A DNA stretch of 52,516 bases from Opitutales bacterium (GTDB lineage Bacteria > Verrucomicrobiota > Verrucomicrobiia > Opitutales > JABSRG01), in NCBI GenBank assembly GCA_013215165.1, contig JABSRG010000018.1, positions 1-52,516 of the forward strand. The letters run 5' to 3'. Each line of letters opens with the position of its first letter. Within the stretch, counting starts at the first letter, position 1. The position numbers and the translations under genes were made by a program. The notes under the pieces were generated by a model, which saw nothing but the letters and a program-made list of their open reading frames with translations, was not told the origin of the DNA and ran no database searches. Below are positions 18,801 through 26,483 of this stretch, one piece after another.

Positions 18801-20984
18801 CATACCCGTTGTGGAAGCTGTTCCGTATTGCTCTTTAGGCCGCGAGAAGACAGTGGCTCCTGCCAAAGGATAGGAGGCTACAAGAGACTGGCCCACACCA
18901 TCAGCGAGAATACGCCCTACGAAGTTATAAATCCTGTAATTGGAATTTTCTACAGGTACTCCGCGCAGCGTTCCAGTGGCAATGTCGAGAGCTGTGATAG
19001 CCAACGTGCGCACTGGGGATATGATGCTCTCTGCTTCAAGCATCCAAGGGAGATAACCCGGGTTTGGCCGGTTCTTCATACCATCAATATGGTCTACGGT
19101 GACAAAACCGACCGCTCCGTAGCCCTTCCCATTCCACATATGGACAGTCATATCCGCCGCATTATCCATGAGATTCCTTATGATCCGCGTGGTTTCTCTA
19201 CTTGGGTCTAATATTTGTGGAGCTTTGTCTCCCAGAAGGTCCGAGGCGAGCGATTTACCCAACACGGCCACTTGCTTACTCAAGGTGTCTCGCTCTTCTT
19301 TGACCAATGTTGCCAGCCGTGTTGATGTGGCATCTGGCTGAGAGGTTGGAAGGAATATCGGATGTAGGACGATCCAGTTTTCGTAGCCGTCAGCAGCCTG
19401 TGCTAGCTTCATTTCTTCCTGATAAGCGGCGACATGGAAGGCGTGGTGCGTTTCAAGCTCTTGGAACCGTTGGATCATGCGCGTCTTAACCTGATTTTCC
19501 TCAAGGTAATCTCGCTGATTATCCAGAATATTGCTCATGCTGAGCGAAATGATCGAGCTGCTTCTGTTGCTCGCGGCTTTGAGCTTCAGGTATGCTTGGA
19601 AAAGGGGATCCTCTACATCTGCGTTAGGTTGAGCATCAAGAGCTATCTGTGCGTTTAGGAGCGGATCGACGATTTCGAAAGACAGCGTCCTCAGGACATA
19701 TTCAAATTGCTCTTCGAACAGAGCTCTAGGCTCTTTATCAAAGGCGTTTATTGCGCCGAGCGTGGGTTTAGGTTCGGCGAAAAAATCATCGTTCGAGATG
19801 ACTTTTAAAACCCTCTGCACGTTCGCCAGCGCTGATTCATGCTCTTCAAGGTCTTCTGCGACGAAACTGGTGCGATACTGAGGGTTTGTTGGATTTTGGC
19901 GTCTTTCGTCTAATACCCTTTGATTAACGCGTAATAGGCGTAGCAGTCGATCCAGCCCATCTTGACAATTAAAGGCGCCTGTCGTGAATACGAACCAAAT
20001 ATCCGACCGTAAAAAGGAACGGTACGCTGCGAGCTGCTCGGCAATTTCAATATTGGCGGCCAGTCCGGAGGTCAGGACTGCGCTATGGGCTTGATCGGGT
20101 AATCCCGCATGAGCGTCCAGATTACCAGAAATTACAGTGACGTCTTCGACGGGTTCTTCAGCTCTGAGGACGGCAACGAGATTAACCGCGTCAACACGCT
20201 CAAAGCGGCTCACTACGTCGACGTTCACGGTATTGCCGATGTATTCTAGAATTGAGGGCTCCGCAGCCAGCCGTGGGAACGGAAGGGGGCCTGAAGATAC
20301 CACCCCTTCGAAACGATCTAGTATCGCGTCCCAGTCTGCCGAATTTAGTCCCCGAGAATCCGTGATAATCAGTGCTTTCAGGCCAAGCTGAGCGTACCGA
20401 ATGACGTTGAATCCGTAGTCTGGAACAAAAGCATTAGGTGCCGCATCCAAGACCCCGATTTTTCCGGAAAGAGATTGAGCATTACGTATCAGATCCGTGG
20501 TGATCGCCACCAGTTCGCCAGTTACGCCTCCTTCAGGTGTGGTCGTGGGGGTCAGGTAATTCGGAAAGACTGGGAATAGTTCGACTGCTTGATCTATGAG
20601 AGACCCGGATGAATCTAACACGCTGAAGCGGGTATGTTCGAGAAGAGGAGACACACCCTTGAACGGTTGAGTCAGGACCTCATATCCCGCATCACTGAGT
20701 CGAGAGGTTACGTAGTCCACTGTTTTGTCATAGCCGTTTTGGCCTGGAAGTCGTGATCCGAAATTCAGGATGGTTTTTTGAGTGGCCTCGATTTTCGAAG
20801 CTGTGATGGATTCCACTAGGGCTTTACCATCGTAGTCCGAAAGGGGCTTTGGAGGAGGGACATACGGTGCTGCTGGGAATAGCCCACTTCCTAGACCATA
20901 GGCTGCAAGGAGAAAGAATGCGGCGGTTCCCAGTGTTCCAAGCAGGGGTATGAGTCCGTTTGTCGATGATGTTGTTTCGTTCAT
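15864..20984 (-). CDS. Giant pseudo-M28 peptidase / FtsX-type permease fusion
   Basis: 1706 residues. A membrane helix lies near 10-35. The next 300 or so residues have the order of a PA-containing M28 aminopeptidase (TILNFGSRLPGQNGYDKTVDYV, then an LVAVL strand and GNLDAHAGLPDQAHSAVLTS). The usual zinc ligands H-x-D, the Asp of DGAxDNASG and the Glu pair are not in place, so it is probably catalytically dead. A long extracytoplasmic region follows, then hydrophobic helices near 1010-1100, an FtsX-type first helix after NRRKVRTGLTCGTLTLLTF, a periplasmic domain, three FtsX helices beginning LVDLIIPLLIAGMTVLNTM, and a C-terminal soluble tail of about 150 residues. It lies 12 bases after the DUF6785 gene. 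I infer a permease partner for the downstream ATPases. Confidence 0.8.
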   Translation of the reverse strand: MNETTSSTNGLIPLLGTLGTAAFFLLAAYGLGSGLFPAAPYVPPPKPLSDYDGKALVESITASKIEATQKTILNFGSRLPGQNGYDKTVDYVTSRLSDAGYEVLTQPFKGVSPLLEHTRFSVLDSSGSLIDQAVELFPVFPNYLTPTTTPEGGVTGELVAITTDLIRNAQSLSGKIGVLDAAPNAFVPDYGFNVIRYAQLGLKALIITDSRGLNSADWDAILDRFEGVVSSGPLPFPRLAAEPSILEYIGNTVNVDVVSRFERVDAVNLVAVLRAEEPVEDVTVISGNLDAHAGLPDQAHSAVLTSGLAANIEIAEQLAAYRSFLRSDIWFVFTTGAFNCQDGLDRLLRLLRVNQRVLDERRQNPTNPQYRTSFVAEDLEEHESALANVQRVLKVISNDDFFAEPKPTLGAINAFDKEPRALFEEQFEYVLRTLSFEIVDPLLNAQIALDAQPNADVEDPLFQAYLKLKAASNRSSSIISLSMSNILDNQRDYLEENQVKTRMIQRFQELETHHAFHVAAYQEEMKLAQAADGYENWIVLHPIFLPTSQPDATSTRLATLVKEERDTLSKQVAVLGKSLASDLLGDKAPQILDPSRETTRIIRNLMDNAADMTVHMWNGKGYGAVGFVTVDHIDGMKNRPNPGYLPWMLEAESIISPVRTLAITALDIATGTLRGVPVENSNYRIYNFVGRILADGVGQSLVASYPLAGATVFSRPKEQYGTASTTGMYYQGGLEMADPYGVWQREETISDFHMNWRFSGEGSNFVATAYDHRGQIKYIKNEGPDGQRLFKSMNIPRTARESLANQTIVTFRASPISIVQLNNPQSMKDYNGILPVDAEGLTPFPRFIGFSSLGAEIFFIPPEEQFFLQLQAGDPGNDLVRNTRAFLLNVEESKTLDESKDIDGVGYLARDNPIILDTALRAAHSMVSVNEKRLDLQNAYSMADERTNTNHELAIEALEAAQEPGITQIEREKRARDSVIFSTLNHPVIRDNIFEAVVGILWYLFLLVPFVFFFEKLLFSYADIRKQVIAQSMIFLIVFILLRILHPAFQMVQSSLMILLGFIIIMISTGITVLFSSKFSENLEDLRKKQGKVSAAEVNKLGVMVSAFMLGLNNMNRRKVRTGLTCGTLTLLTFVMISFTSVQNNLVEEDIAIGKAPYQGMLVKRDSFMPLSNQEVFAFQKKFSEDYQVSPRRMLVGREEKGYVQNPIVQLNVMDDSGRVREADAQSIVMFDLEDPIQHHLPFITPKTWFEPQDFIEGTFPVMVSQDAADSLAISSEDVVEGKAQITINGVNVRIIALFDGKALNTLTDLDSVNVLPFDIEAMSSVTVAETGGNRYIVASDEDPRIDGNNIVIAPLRNLPMSVAFGDEIVSSLVVSMPDTPFREARETIESFMIQTGEPLYYGLDGNAYRGERSRKVSLSGLVDLIIPLLIAGMTVLNTMKGSVYERRTEIYVYNAVGIAPRYVFFMFIAEALVYAVVGSMIGYLASQGTGRILTELDLTGGLNMSYTSMATIYASLTIMVAVIVSTYFPATQAMEIAAPAEESGWKLPEPQGNDLVFDLPFNFNQTERLAVLEFFNRYLLERGEGSSGSFYSAVPNLSIQEDYVEGQPVPQLSTTIWLKPFDLAVSQTMTLETPFDPETQEFKARMILTRLSGTNESWLRLNSKYVSDLRRHFLHWRAVPAHDREEIFEEARNRIRIGMAEMTPA

Positions 20985-20996
20985 CTAATCCTATTT

Positions 20997-23561
20997 TTAG
21001 AACGGTTGGGATAGAGTAGACCCGACCATACCGTTTTGATAGAGACCCGTGGCTATTAAATTATAAACCAAAAAGCTGAGGATTGTTCCGGTGATGATTC
21101 CCAGCGCAAAGGGCTTCAATGCGCGACGCACCGTTCCTGCGCCACCCAGCTTTAGAACGAGCAGACGCACCACCCAGGCCGCGAATAGTGCGCCCCAGGC
21201 GCTTTGTGCCATGTCTGTTAGCCCGAAAAGGTAACCCATCGGGTGCATCCAAAATCCCGCGAAAATCTGCCTTATGATCGTCAGAATTGTGACAGTGAGT
21301 GCACCAAAGATCATCGATATATCGGAGCCTGTGAGTCCCGCTTTTGCGGGTTCGTCCCCGGCTGCGATTGCGGCTTGGTTCGAGGCTATCAAGTTAGTGG
21401 CAGTTTCCATCCGCAACAAGGGCGCTTCAATTTTTTGAAAATGAGCTGTATACTCACCAAAGTTTCGCACATTCAGAACACCGACTGAATTTCCAGAATT
21501 GATCATAAACCACCCGCCTACAACGAGGGAACATACAAAGGCGAAAGTGATCGAGACTGGGACATGCCATCGCTTAACCCTCTCGCGCTTTGCGAACTCT
21601 AGAAATTCTAGCTGAACGCCTGACAGATTCAAAAAGCCAAAAGCGAATATGAGTGCTGAGAGTAAGATAGCGACCGTAGCCTCTGGAACTGGGAAGATAG
21701 CAAAATTCAAGGCCAGAGGGACTAATAAACTACCTTTACTCTTAGACAAAAAAGTCATTGCCGTCGGAATCCCGCATTCAGCTCGCATTTTGGCCGCTAC
21801 GAAAAAGAAGGACATAAACACCACAAAAAGCCACAACATGTGGAGGGGGGATAGACCAAAAACCATCGCCCATACGCACATACAAATCAGACTCAATATG
21901 AGGGCAAAGTAACCACTGCGATAGCCGACAGTCTCTTCATTATCTGAAGTCACTCCGCGCAAAGCGTCTTTCAATGTTTGGATGAGATACTTCCTCAGCA
22001 GGATCACGGTGATTAAAGCATACCCGAGTATGCCCCCCGAGAGCTGTGCGGTAACATAAGGGTAACGCTTATCGGTAGCCAACCCAGTAGACTCACCAAA
22101 CCAATACTGCAGCCGAAAAAAGAGAAATCCGACGACGAAGCTGATCAATACATTCAGCTCCATCAGCAAGCCGATTCCAAAAGCAAGAGCGAAAACTGAA
22201 AATGTAATCCTGTTCCAGGTTTCTCCCCATGCCGAATTACTGAGGTATGACGCAATTGAAATATTAAACCTGAAGGTAGGAAAGCTACTACTGAAGGCAT
22301 TTAGAGCCTGACTCGAACAATAGACGAGCGCCAAGACGACGCCGGCAATAAACAGTTTATTTGTCCAGAGCGGTTGACGTTTTCCGCTGTCATCAGTGTA
22401 AACTGTATTGCTCAAAAATGAATCTCCAATCGCCATCATGGGCAAAGGGAACCGCTCGTTGTCGACCCATTGGCGGCGCAAAATCACGCACATGCCAAAG
22501 GAGCCAATCATGAAGATGCCCACAAAACTGCCCCATGACAGGAGGGGCTTTGACCACATCGACCAATCGATGTTGTAAACTGCCAATACGTACAGGCCTT
22601 CCGGAGAGGCGAAGAACGACGGGCGCTTATTGATCGCCTCGGTGCGGTTTTTATCGATGGCTGCGTAAGCTTCAGAGTCTGTGATCGGTTTCGCTGTGAA
22701 GAACGATTCCAGGGCCGTTACGTTTAGGAACCGTGGATTGCGGACTTCTATGGTTCCGGCGCCGCGTTTCCTCATGCGCACAGTAATGGTCTCCTGGGTC
22801 GTTTCTGAGATGCTCAACCCCCACTTCCCCTTTCTTTCGAAAGACTCAAGTGAGAACGCGCTCTCAGTAGTGTCACGCGTGGCGCGGATGATTTCAGTCG
22901 CGCGCGTCTCGTTGTCGTCAGCGAAGTAAGAGACTTCAAATAGAGATCCCGGCTGCATGCCTATAGCGCGGATGTCCGCGTAAAAGAAATAGGTACTGCC
23001 GAAGCTCAGGTTTTCGTCGTCGAGTGGAATGGTATAGGTAACCTGTTGTTCGCGCTCATCGTCTGGCCCGCCAAACGTCAACAGGGTCTCATCGCTTAGT
23101 TTTTGAATACCTATATCAGACGTATTACTTAGCTGTGCGTTCTCGAATACATCTGGGCCGTAGGGAAGCATACGTTCATCTAGAACCGTTAAATAATCGA
23201 GTGTGTCCGCCTGCCTGGTTATTCCAGCAAGTACACCCGGAATCGTTCGCCAAAAGCCGTGCGTGCACAGAGGGGCCGCTATCAAAAGCATGTATGTGAA
23301 GCATACCATCTCCGGTTTTGAGAGAAGTTGCTTTTTTAAAACAAGCTGTGCCAAGCCACTCGCCAGCAAAAGAGCGAAGACCACAGAGAAAACTGCTGTC
23401 GAGATGGCTTCAGTTCCTGCGGATCGATCCCAATTAACAAGGACACCAGCTACCTGAGTAATCGCTGCTACGAGCGCGATGCCGCAGGCGGAGAGTAGGA
23501 TCGATTTAAAGGTGAGGCCAGAATTTTTAGGGTTTGGCGATGAAGTAGGTTGGGGTGACAT
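20997..23561 (-). CDS. DUF6785/DUF6784-type multi-pass membrane protein
   Basis: 854 residues. A cluster of helices at the N-terminus (about 15-110) is followed by a soluble beta-rich domain (about 130-310) that looks inserted into the membrane part, then about ten more helices. The C-terminal block with FWMHPMGYLFGLTD and VVRLLVLKLGG matches what I know of DUF6784, the domain paired with DUF6785 in planctomycete and verrucomicrobial proteins. No function is known. It is the first gene of the tight cluster running to 10327 and probably the first gene of the operon, with a 319-base upstream gap that could hold the promoter. Confidence 0.7.
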   Translation of the reverse strand: MSPQPTSSPNPKNSGLTFKSILLSACGIALVAAITQVAGVLVNWDRSAGTEAISTAVFSVVFALLLASGLAQLVLKKQLLSKPEMVCFTYMLLIAAPLCTHGFWRTIPGVLAGITRQADTLDYLTVLDERMLPYGPDVFENAQLSNTSDIGIQKLSDETLLTFGGPDDEREQQVTYTIPLDDENLSFGSTYFFYADIRAIGMQPGSLFEVSYFADDNETRATEIIRATRDTTESAFSLESFERKGKWGLSISETTQETITVRMRKRGAGTIEVRNPRFLNVTALESFFTAKPITDSEAYAAIDKNRTEAINKRPSFFASPEGLYVLAVYNIDWSMWSKPLLSWGSFVGIFMIGSFGMCVILRRQWVDNERFPLPMMAIGDSFLSNTVYTDDSGKRQPLWTNKLFIAGVVLALVYCSSQALNAFSSSFPTFRFNISIASYLSNSAWGETWNRITFSVFALAFGIGLLMELNVLISFVVGFLFFRLQYWFGESTGLATDKRYPYVTAQLSGGILGYALITVILLRKYLIQTLKDALRGVTSDNEETVGYRSGYFALILSLICMCVWAMVFGLSPLHMLWLFVVFMSFFFVAAKMRAECGIPTAMTFLSKSKGSLLVPLALNFAIFPVPEATVAILLSALIFAFGFLNLSGVQLEFLEFAKRERVKRWHVPVSITFAFVCSLVVGGWFMINSGNSVGVLNVRNFGEYTAHFQKIEAPLLRMETATNLIASNQAAIAAGDEPAKAGLTGSDISMIFGALTVTILTIIRQIFAGFWMHPMGYLFGLTDMAQSAWGALFAAWVVRLLVLKLGGAGTVRRALKPFALGIITGTILSFLVYNLIATGLYQNGMVGSTLSQPF

Positions 23562-23880
23562 GGGTTGATTTCACACGTGCGTTCAGGAATCGTAGAAAAG
23601 CTGGCGCAGTCTGAAAAAGTTACGGCGTGCGAAAATTTAGATTGGTAGAGAGACAGAAGCCCTGAGGAAAAGTCTTCGATTCCAAAACAATCAAACCACT
23701 TGGGTCAAGCGGTTTGATGCGGTTTCAAAGTAGATGGGTGTAATTGATCTGAAGGGGAGTATTCCAGGTCGATTTTGGTTCCCACTATATTTCTGTCTAT
23801 TTTTGGCTTCGATTGAAATTAAAACAGTCAACCTCCAGCGTCTCGGCGCCCCACGTGGTAATCCTTAGAAGACCTTCTTT
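23562..23880. other. Intergenic region between ccoI and the DUF6785 operon
   Basis: This 319-base gap lies downstream of ccoI and upstream of the DUF6785 gene on the same strand, so it should hold a terminator for the first and a promoter for the second. The only strong structure is the stem-loop at 23690-23717. The symmetrical AGAAGACCTTCT sits at the ccoI stop codon. I cannot identify a convincing -35/-10 pair. Confidence 0.45.
23690..23717 (-). terminator. Stem-loop between ccoI and the DUF6785 operon
   Basis: The arms ATCAAACCACTTG and CAAGCGGTTTGAT pair at 12 of 13 positions around a 3-base loop. On the minus strand it is followed by TGTTTTGG, a weak U-tract. It could terminate the cbb3 operon or act as an operator for the next one. 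I cannot tell which. Confidence 0.5.
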
Positions 23881-26295
23881 CTAGCCAATCTTGAAGCGCC
23901 ATGTCGCCCAGGCGAGGGTGGCAATCGAACTGATAGGCATTGCGATTGCCGCAATGAGGGGGTGCATATAGCCAATTGCGCACAGGCTAATTGCCATTAG
24001 GTTGTAGATGACTGCCAACACTAAAACCTGAGTCGACGTCCGATCACGCAGTGCCCCCAGCCTAAGAAGATCAGGTATGCCTCGTAGGCTACGTCCAAAG
24101 AAAAAGAAATCGGCACTGCCCTCCAAAATGCTGCGATCAACGGCTGGTGTGCCTGTGCATATGGCCTGGTCGATTGCCAGACGATCATTCGCTCCGTCGC
24201 CGATCATCATAGCAGATCCGGGAGCATTTTCTTCGATCCATGCCGCTTTTGTATCAGGAGTGCAACGGGCACGACTCAGTCCAGGATTGATACCTAGGTG
24301 ATCTGCAATTTTCGCAACCCGCTCATCAGCATCACCGGAAAGCAGGGCAACCGTATGTCCGGAAGCCTGGATGGCTTCGATAGATTCGCGTGCGTCATCG
24401 CGGATGTATTCGGCGAAGCAAAAGCCTGCGACCCATTGGCCGTTTTGCCTCAAAACGACCTGAGCGTCGCCGCGTTGATTTTTTGGGGCTGTTTCATGGA
24501 AAGGAGCCCAATCTTGTCTGCCCAGAGAAACGACTCCCAGCTGCTGATCGCGGACCCATACCCCCTTGCCGATGCTTTCAGGGATGTGTCCCAGATGTTC
24601 TGTTCCACTCAACTGAGGGAAACTGCCCAGCAATGCCTGTTTGAGCGATCGGGCGGTGGGATGCGGATTCGTCTGCACGAGATGAAACAATACTGTACGT
24701 ATCTTAGGTTCCAACTGGCCTAAATTCTCAGGATTCTTCAGTAGAGGCGTATCGAGAGAGAGCGTGCCTGTTTTGTCGAAAACGATGGTTTTAACGCGAT
24801 TCAACTTCTCCCAAATTCCCTGGCTTTTAATGAAAACACCGCGTCGTCGCAAAGCCGTGATTGCCAGTTCATCGATGAAAGGCAGCGTGACGCCAAGGGC
24901 GCAGGGGCAACTGACCACTAACACGGATAAGGCGACTTGGAAGCCGGTGAGCACAGAGGCACCACTGGCTAACCACGCCGATCCTGAAAATACCGCTATC
25001 ATGAGCACAACGCCAATATACCAAGTCAAAATCTTCTGGAGGCGCTTATGGTGGAAGGCGGTGCGTTCCGAAGCCAGTAGTTTTGCCAGCGTGCTGTGTT
25101 GCCAATCCTCTTTGGCTCTTACGCGCAGTGGGCGTAGGCTCACGAGTTGGGCACCCGCTGGGAGGGGCGTGCCCCGCTTCCAAAGCACAGGCTCAGCCTC
25201 GCCGTTGATCCATTCAAGGCTTACTGTGGTCGCTGCGTCTAAAAGATCAGCGGTCACGGGATTGATCTTTCCCGGCTCCAGAATATAGCTCGCTTCTGAA
25301 CGAATGGATTCCGCTGGTAAGCTTTCCCCGTCACGTGAACCGCCCAGAGCGATCACCGAGTCGGGCTTGATATCCTGCTTCCTCAAATGCCGTTGATTGT
25401 GCTCAATCGCCGCTTCTTGCAACCAGCGGCCCAACAGCATCAAAAAGACAAAAGTGGCCACAAAATCGAAGTAGACTAGATCCTCAAAGCCACTCAGCCA
25501 ACCTATCATAGAGCCAATCCAAGCAGCAGTCAGCCCAAGCGCGATGGGGAGATCCATGTGTAAAATGCGATGCTTTAAACCTTGGACTGCCCGATTGATA
25601 AAGAGGCTTCCGCCCACCGCTAGGCTACACGCCGCGAAAAGTGCGGCCAAAATGGAGAATAAGCGGGCAAACTGAAAATCTGCATCCATGCCCAAATAGC
25701 TCGGTAGCGTAAAGAGCATGGTATTGAGCAAAAGGAATCCGCATACACCGATTCGGGTAATGAGTCCCTGGGTAGCTTTCGAGCGTTCATCTGGATCATC
25801 AGCTGGGGGAGCCAGCCCATAACCGATCTGTATGATGCTCTCTGCGAGGCGAATGGCATCTAAAGCGCCACGCTCCCAAGAGATACAGATATCTCCCGTC
25901 TCTGCCTGAATATCGATATCGACCGTGCCCGGTTGGTCGCGAAATACCTGTTCGATTAGCCAGATACAGCCTACACAGGAAATGCCAATTAGCCTGCATC
26001 GTGTCTCACAGATGCCTGCTCCGTTTTTTTCAGCCTCCTCGATCAGCTTCGCAAACCAAGCAAGATCTCCCGGTTCGAAGACTCTTGCCCCGACGGGTGG
26101 CATAGCCGCGCTACCTTTCAAGCTATAAAAATGACCCCAATCATGACCTGAAATGATGTGGCTCACATAGGAGCACCCCTCACAGCAATAATGGTCATCC
26201 TCGTGGTGCGCCTTGAATTCACTGCCGCAGTGTTTGCAGGTCCGCATTTTCCCCTCCGGTCTCTGCCTGGGAAGCGTTGGTGATGGAATAGCCAT
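23881..26295 (-). CDS. ccoI: CcoI/FixI-type copper-translocating P-type ATPase
   Basis: 804 residues. The N-terminus has a CxxC at 20-23 and CCEGC at 37-41, resembling the extra metal-binding region of FixI proteins. An HMA domain with GISCVGC (Cys107, Cys110) comes next. The membrane motif SCPCALG, phosphorylation site DKTGT, the HP of NPHPTAR and GDGANDRLA mark a heavy-metal P1B ATPase. CcoI exports or delivers copper for assembly of cbb3 oxidase. ATG at 26293-26295 overlaps the stop of the FixH-like gene (TAATG), fixing the start and implying coupled translation. It is the last gene of the oxidase operon. Confidence 0.92.
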   Translation of the reverse strand: MAIPSPTLPRQRPEGKMRTCKHCGSEFKAHHEDDHYCCEGCSYVSHIISGHDWGHFYSLKGSAAMPPVGARVFEPGDLAWFAKLIEEAEKNGAGICETRCRLIGISCVGCIWLIEQVFRDQPGTVDIDIQAETGDICISWERGALDAIRLAESIIQIGYGLAPPADDPDERSKATQGLITRIGVCGFLLLNTMLFTLPSYLGMDADFQFARLFSILAALFAACSLAVGGSLFINRAVQGLKHRILHMDLPIALGLTAAWIGSMIGWLSGFEDLVYFDFVATFVFLMLLGRWLQEAAIEHNQRHLRKQDIKPDSVIALGGSRDGESLPAESIRSEASYILEPGKINPVTADLLDAATTVSLEWINGEAEPVLWKRGTPLPAGAQLVSLRPLRVRAKEDWQHSTLAKLLASERTAFHHKRLQKILTWYIGVVLMIAVFSGSAWLASGASVLTGFQVALSVLVVSCPCALGVTLPFIDELAITALRRRGVFIKSQGIWEKLNRVKTIVFDKTGTLSLDTPLLKNPENLGQLEPKIRTVLFHLVQTNPHPTARSLKQALLGSFPQLSGTEHLGHIPESIGKGVWVRDQQLGVVSLGRQDWAPFHETAPKNQRGDAQVVLRQNGQWVAGFCFAEYIRDDARESIEAIQASGHTVALLSGDADERVAKIADHLGINPGLSRARCTPDTKAAWIEENAPGSAMMIGDGANDRLAIDQAICTGTPAVDRSILEGSADFFFFGRSLRGIPDLLRLGALRDRTSTQVLVLAVIYNLMAISLCAIGYMHPLIAAIAMPISSIATLAWATWRFKIG

Positions 26296-26483
26296 TACTC
26301 AGCGTTTTGTTCTGACGTGACCGAATGTGCAAGCGGGACGGTTTGCGTCGGGTTGTCGCGCGCGATTTGGATCAGAAAATACCAGGCCACCGAGACGACG
26401 AAAAACGCTAGCACTACGGGCACCCAAAGCGTGAGTTGAAAGCTCTTATTCTTGAGGGTTGTCTCTGCGGTTGCCTGCTTCAT
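26295..26483 (-). CDS. Short FixH-like single-helix protein
   Basis: 62 residues with one membrane helix (about 18-40) followed by IQIARDNPTQTVPLAHSV. FixH proteins, needed for cbb3 oxidase assembly, have one N-terminal helix and a periplasmic domain of about 100 residues. Here the domain is nearly absent. The position between ccoG and ccoI is exactly that of fixH, so I call it FixH-like or a degenerate remnant. Its ATG lies within the 3' end of ccoG (38-base overlap) and its stop overlaps the ccoI start. Confidence 0.6.
   Translation of the reverse strand: MKQATAETTLKNKSFQLTLWVPVVLAFFVVSVAWYFLIQIARDNPTQTVPLAHSVTSEQNAE

Noticed and set aside
18792-19211. Plus-strand ORF inside the giant permease gene
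   Set aside because: It is antisense to a long, clearly coding frame and resembles no protein.
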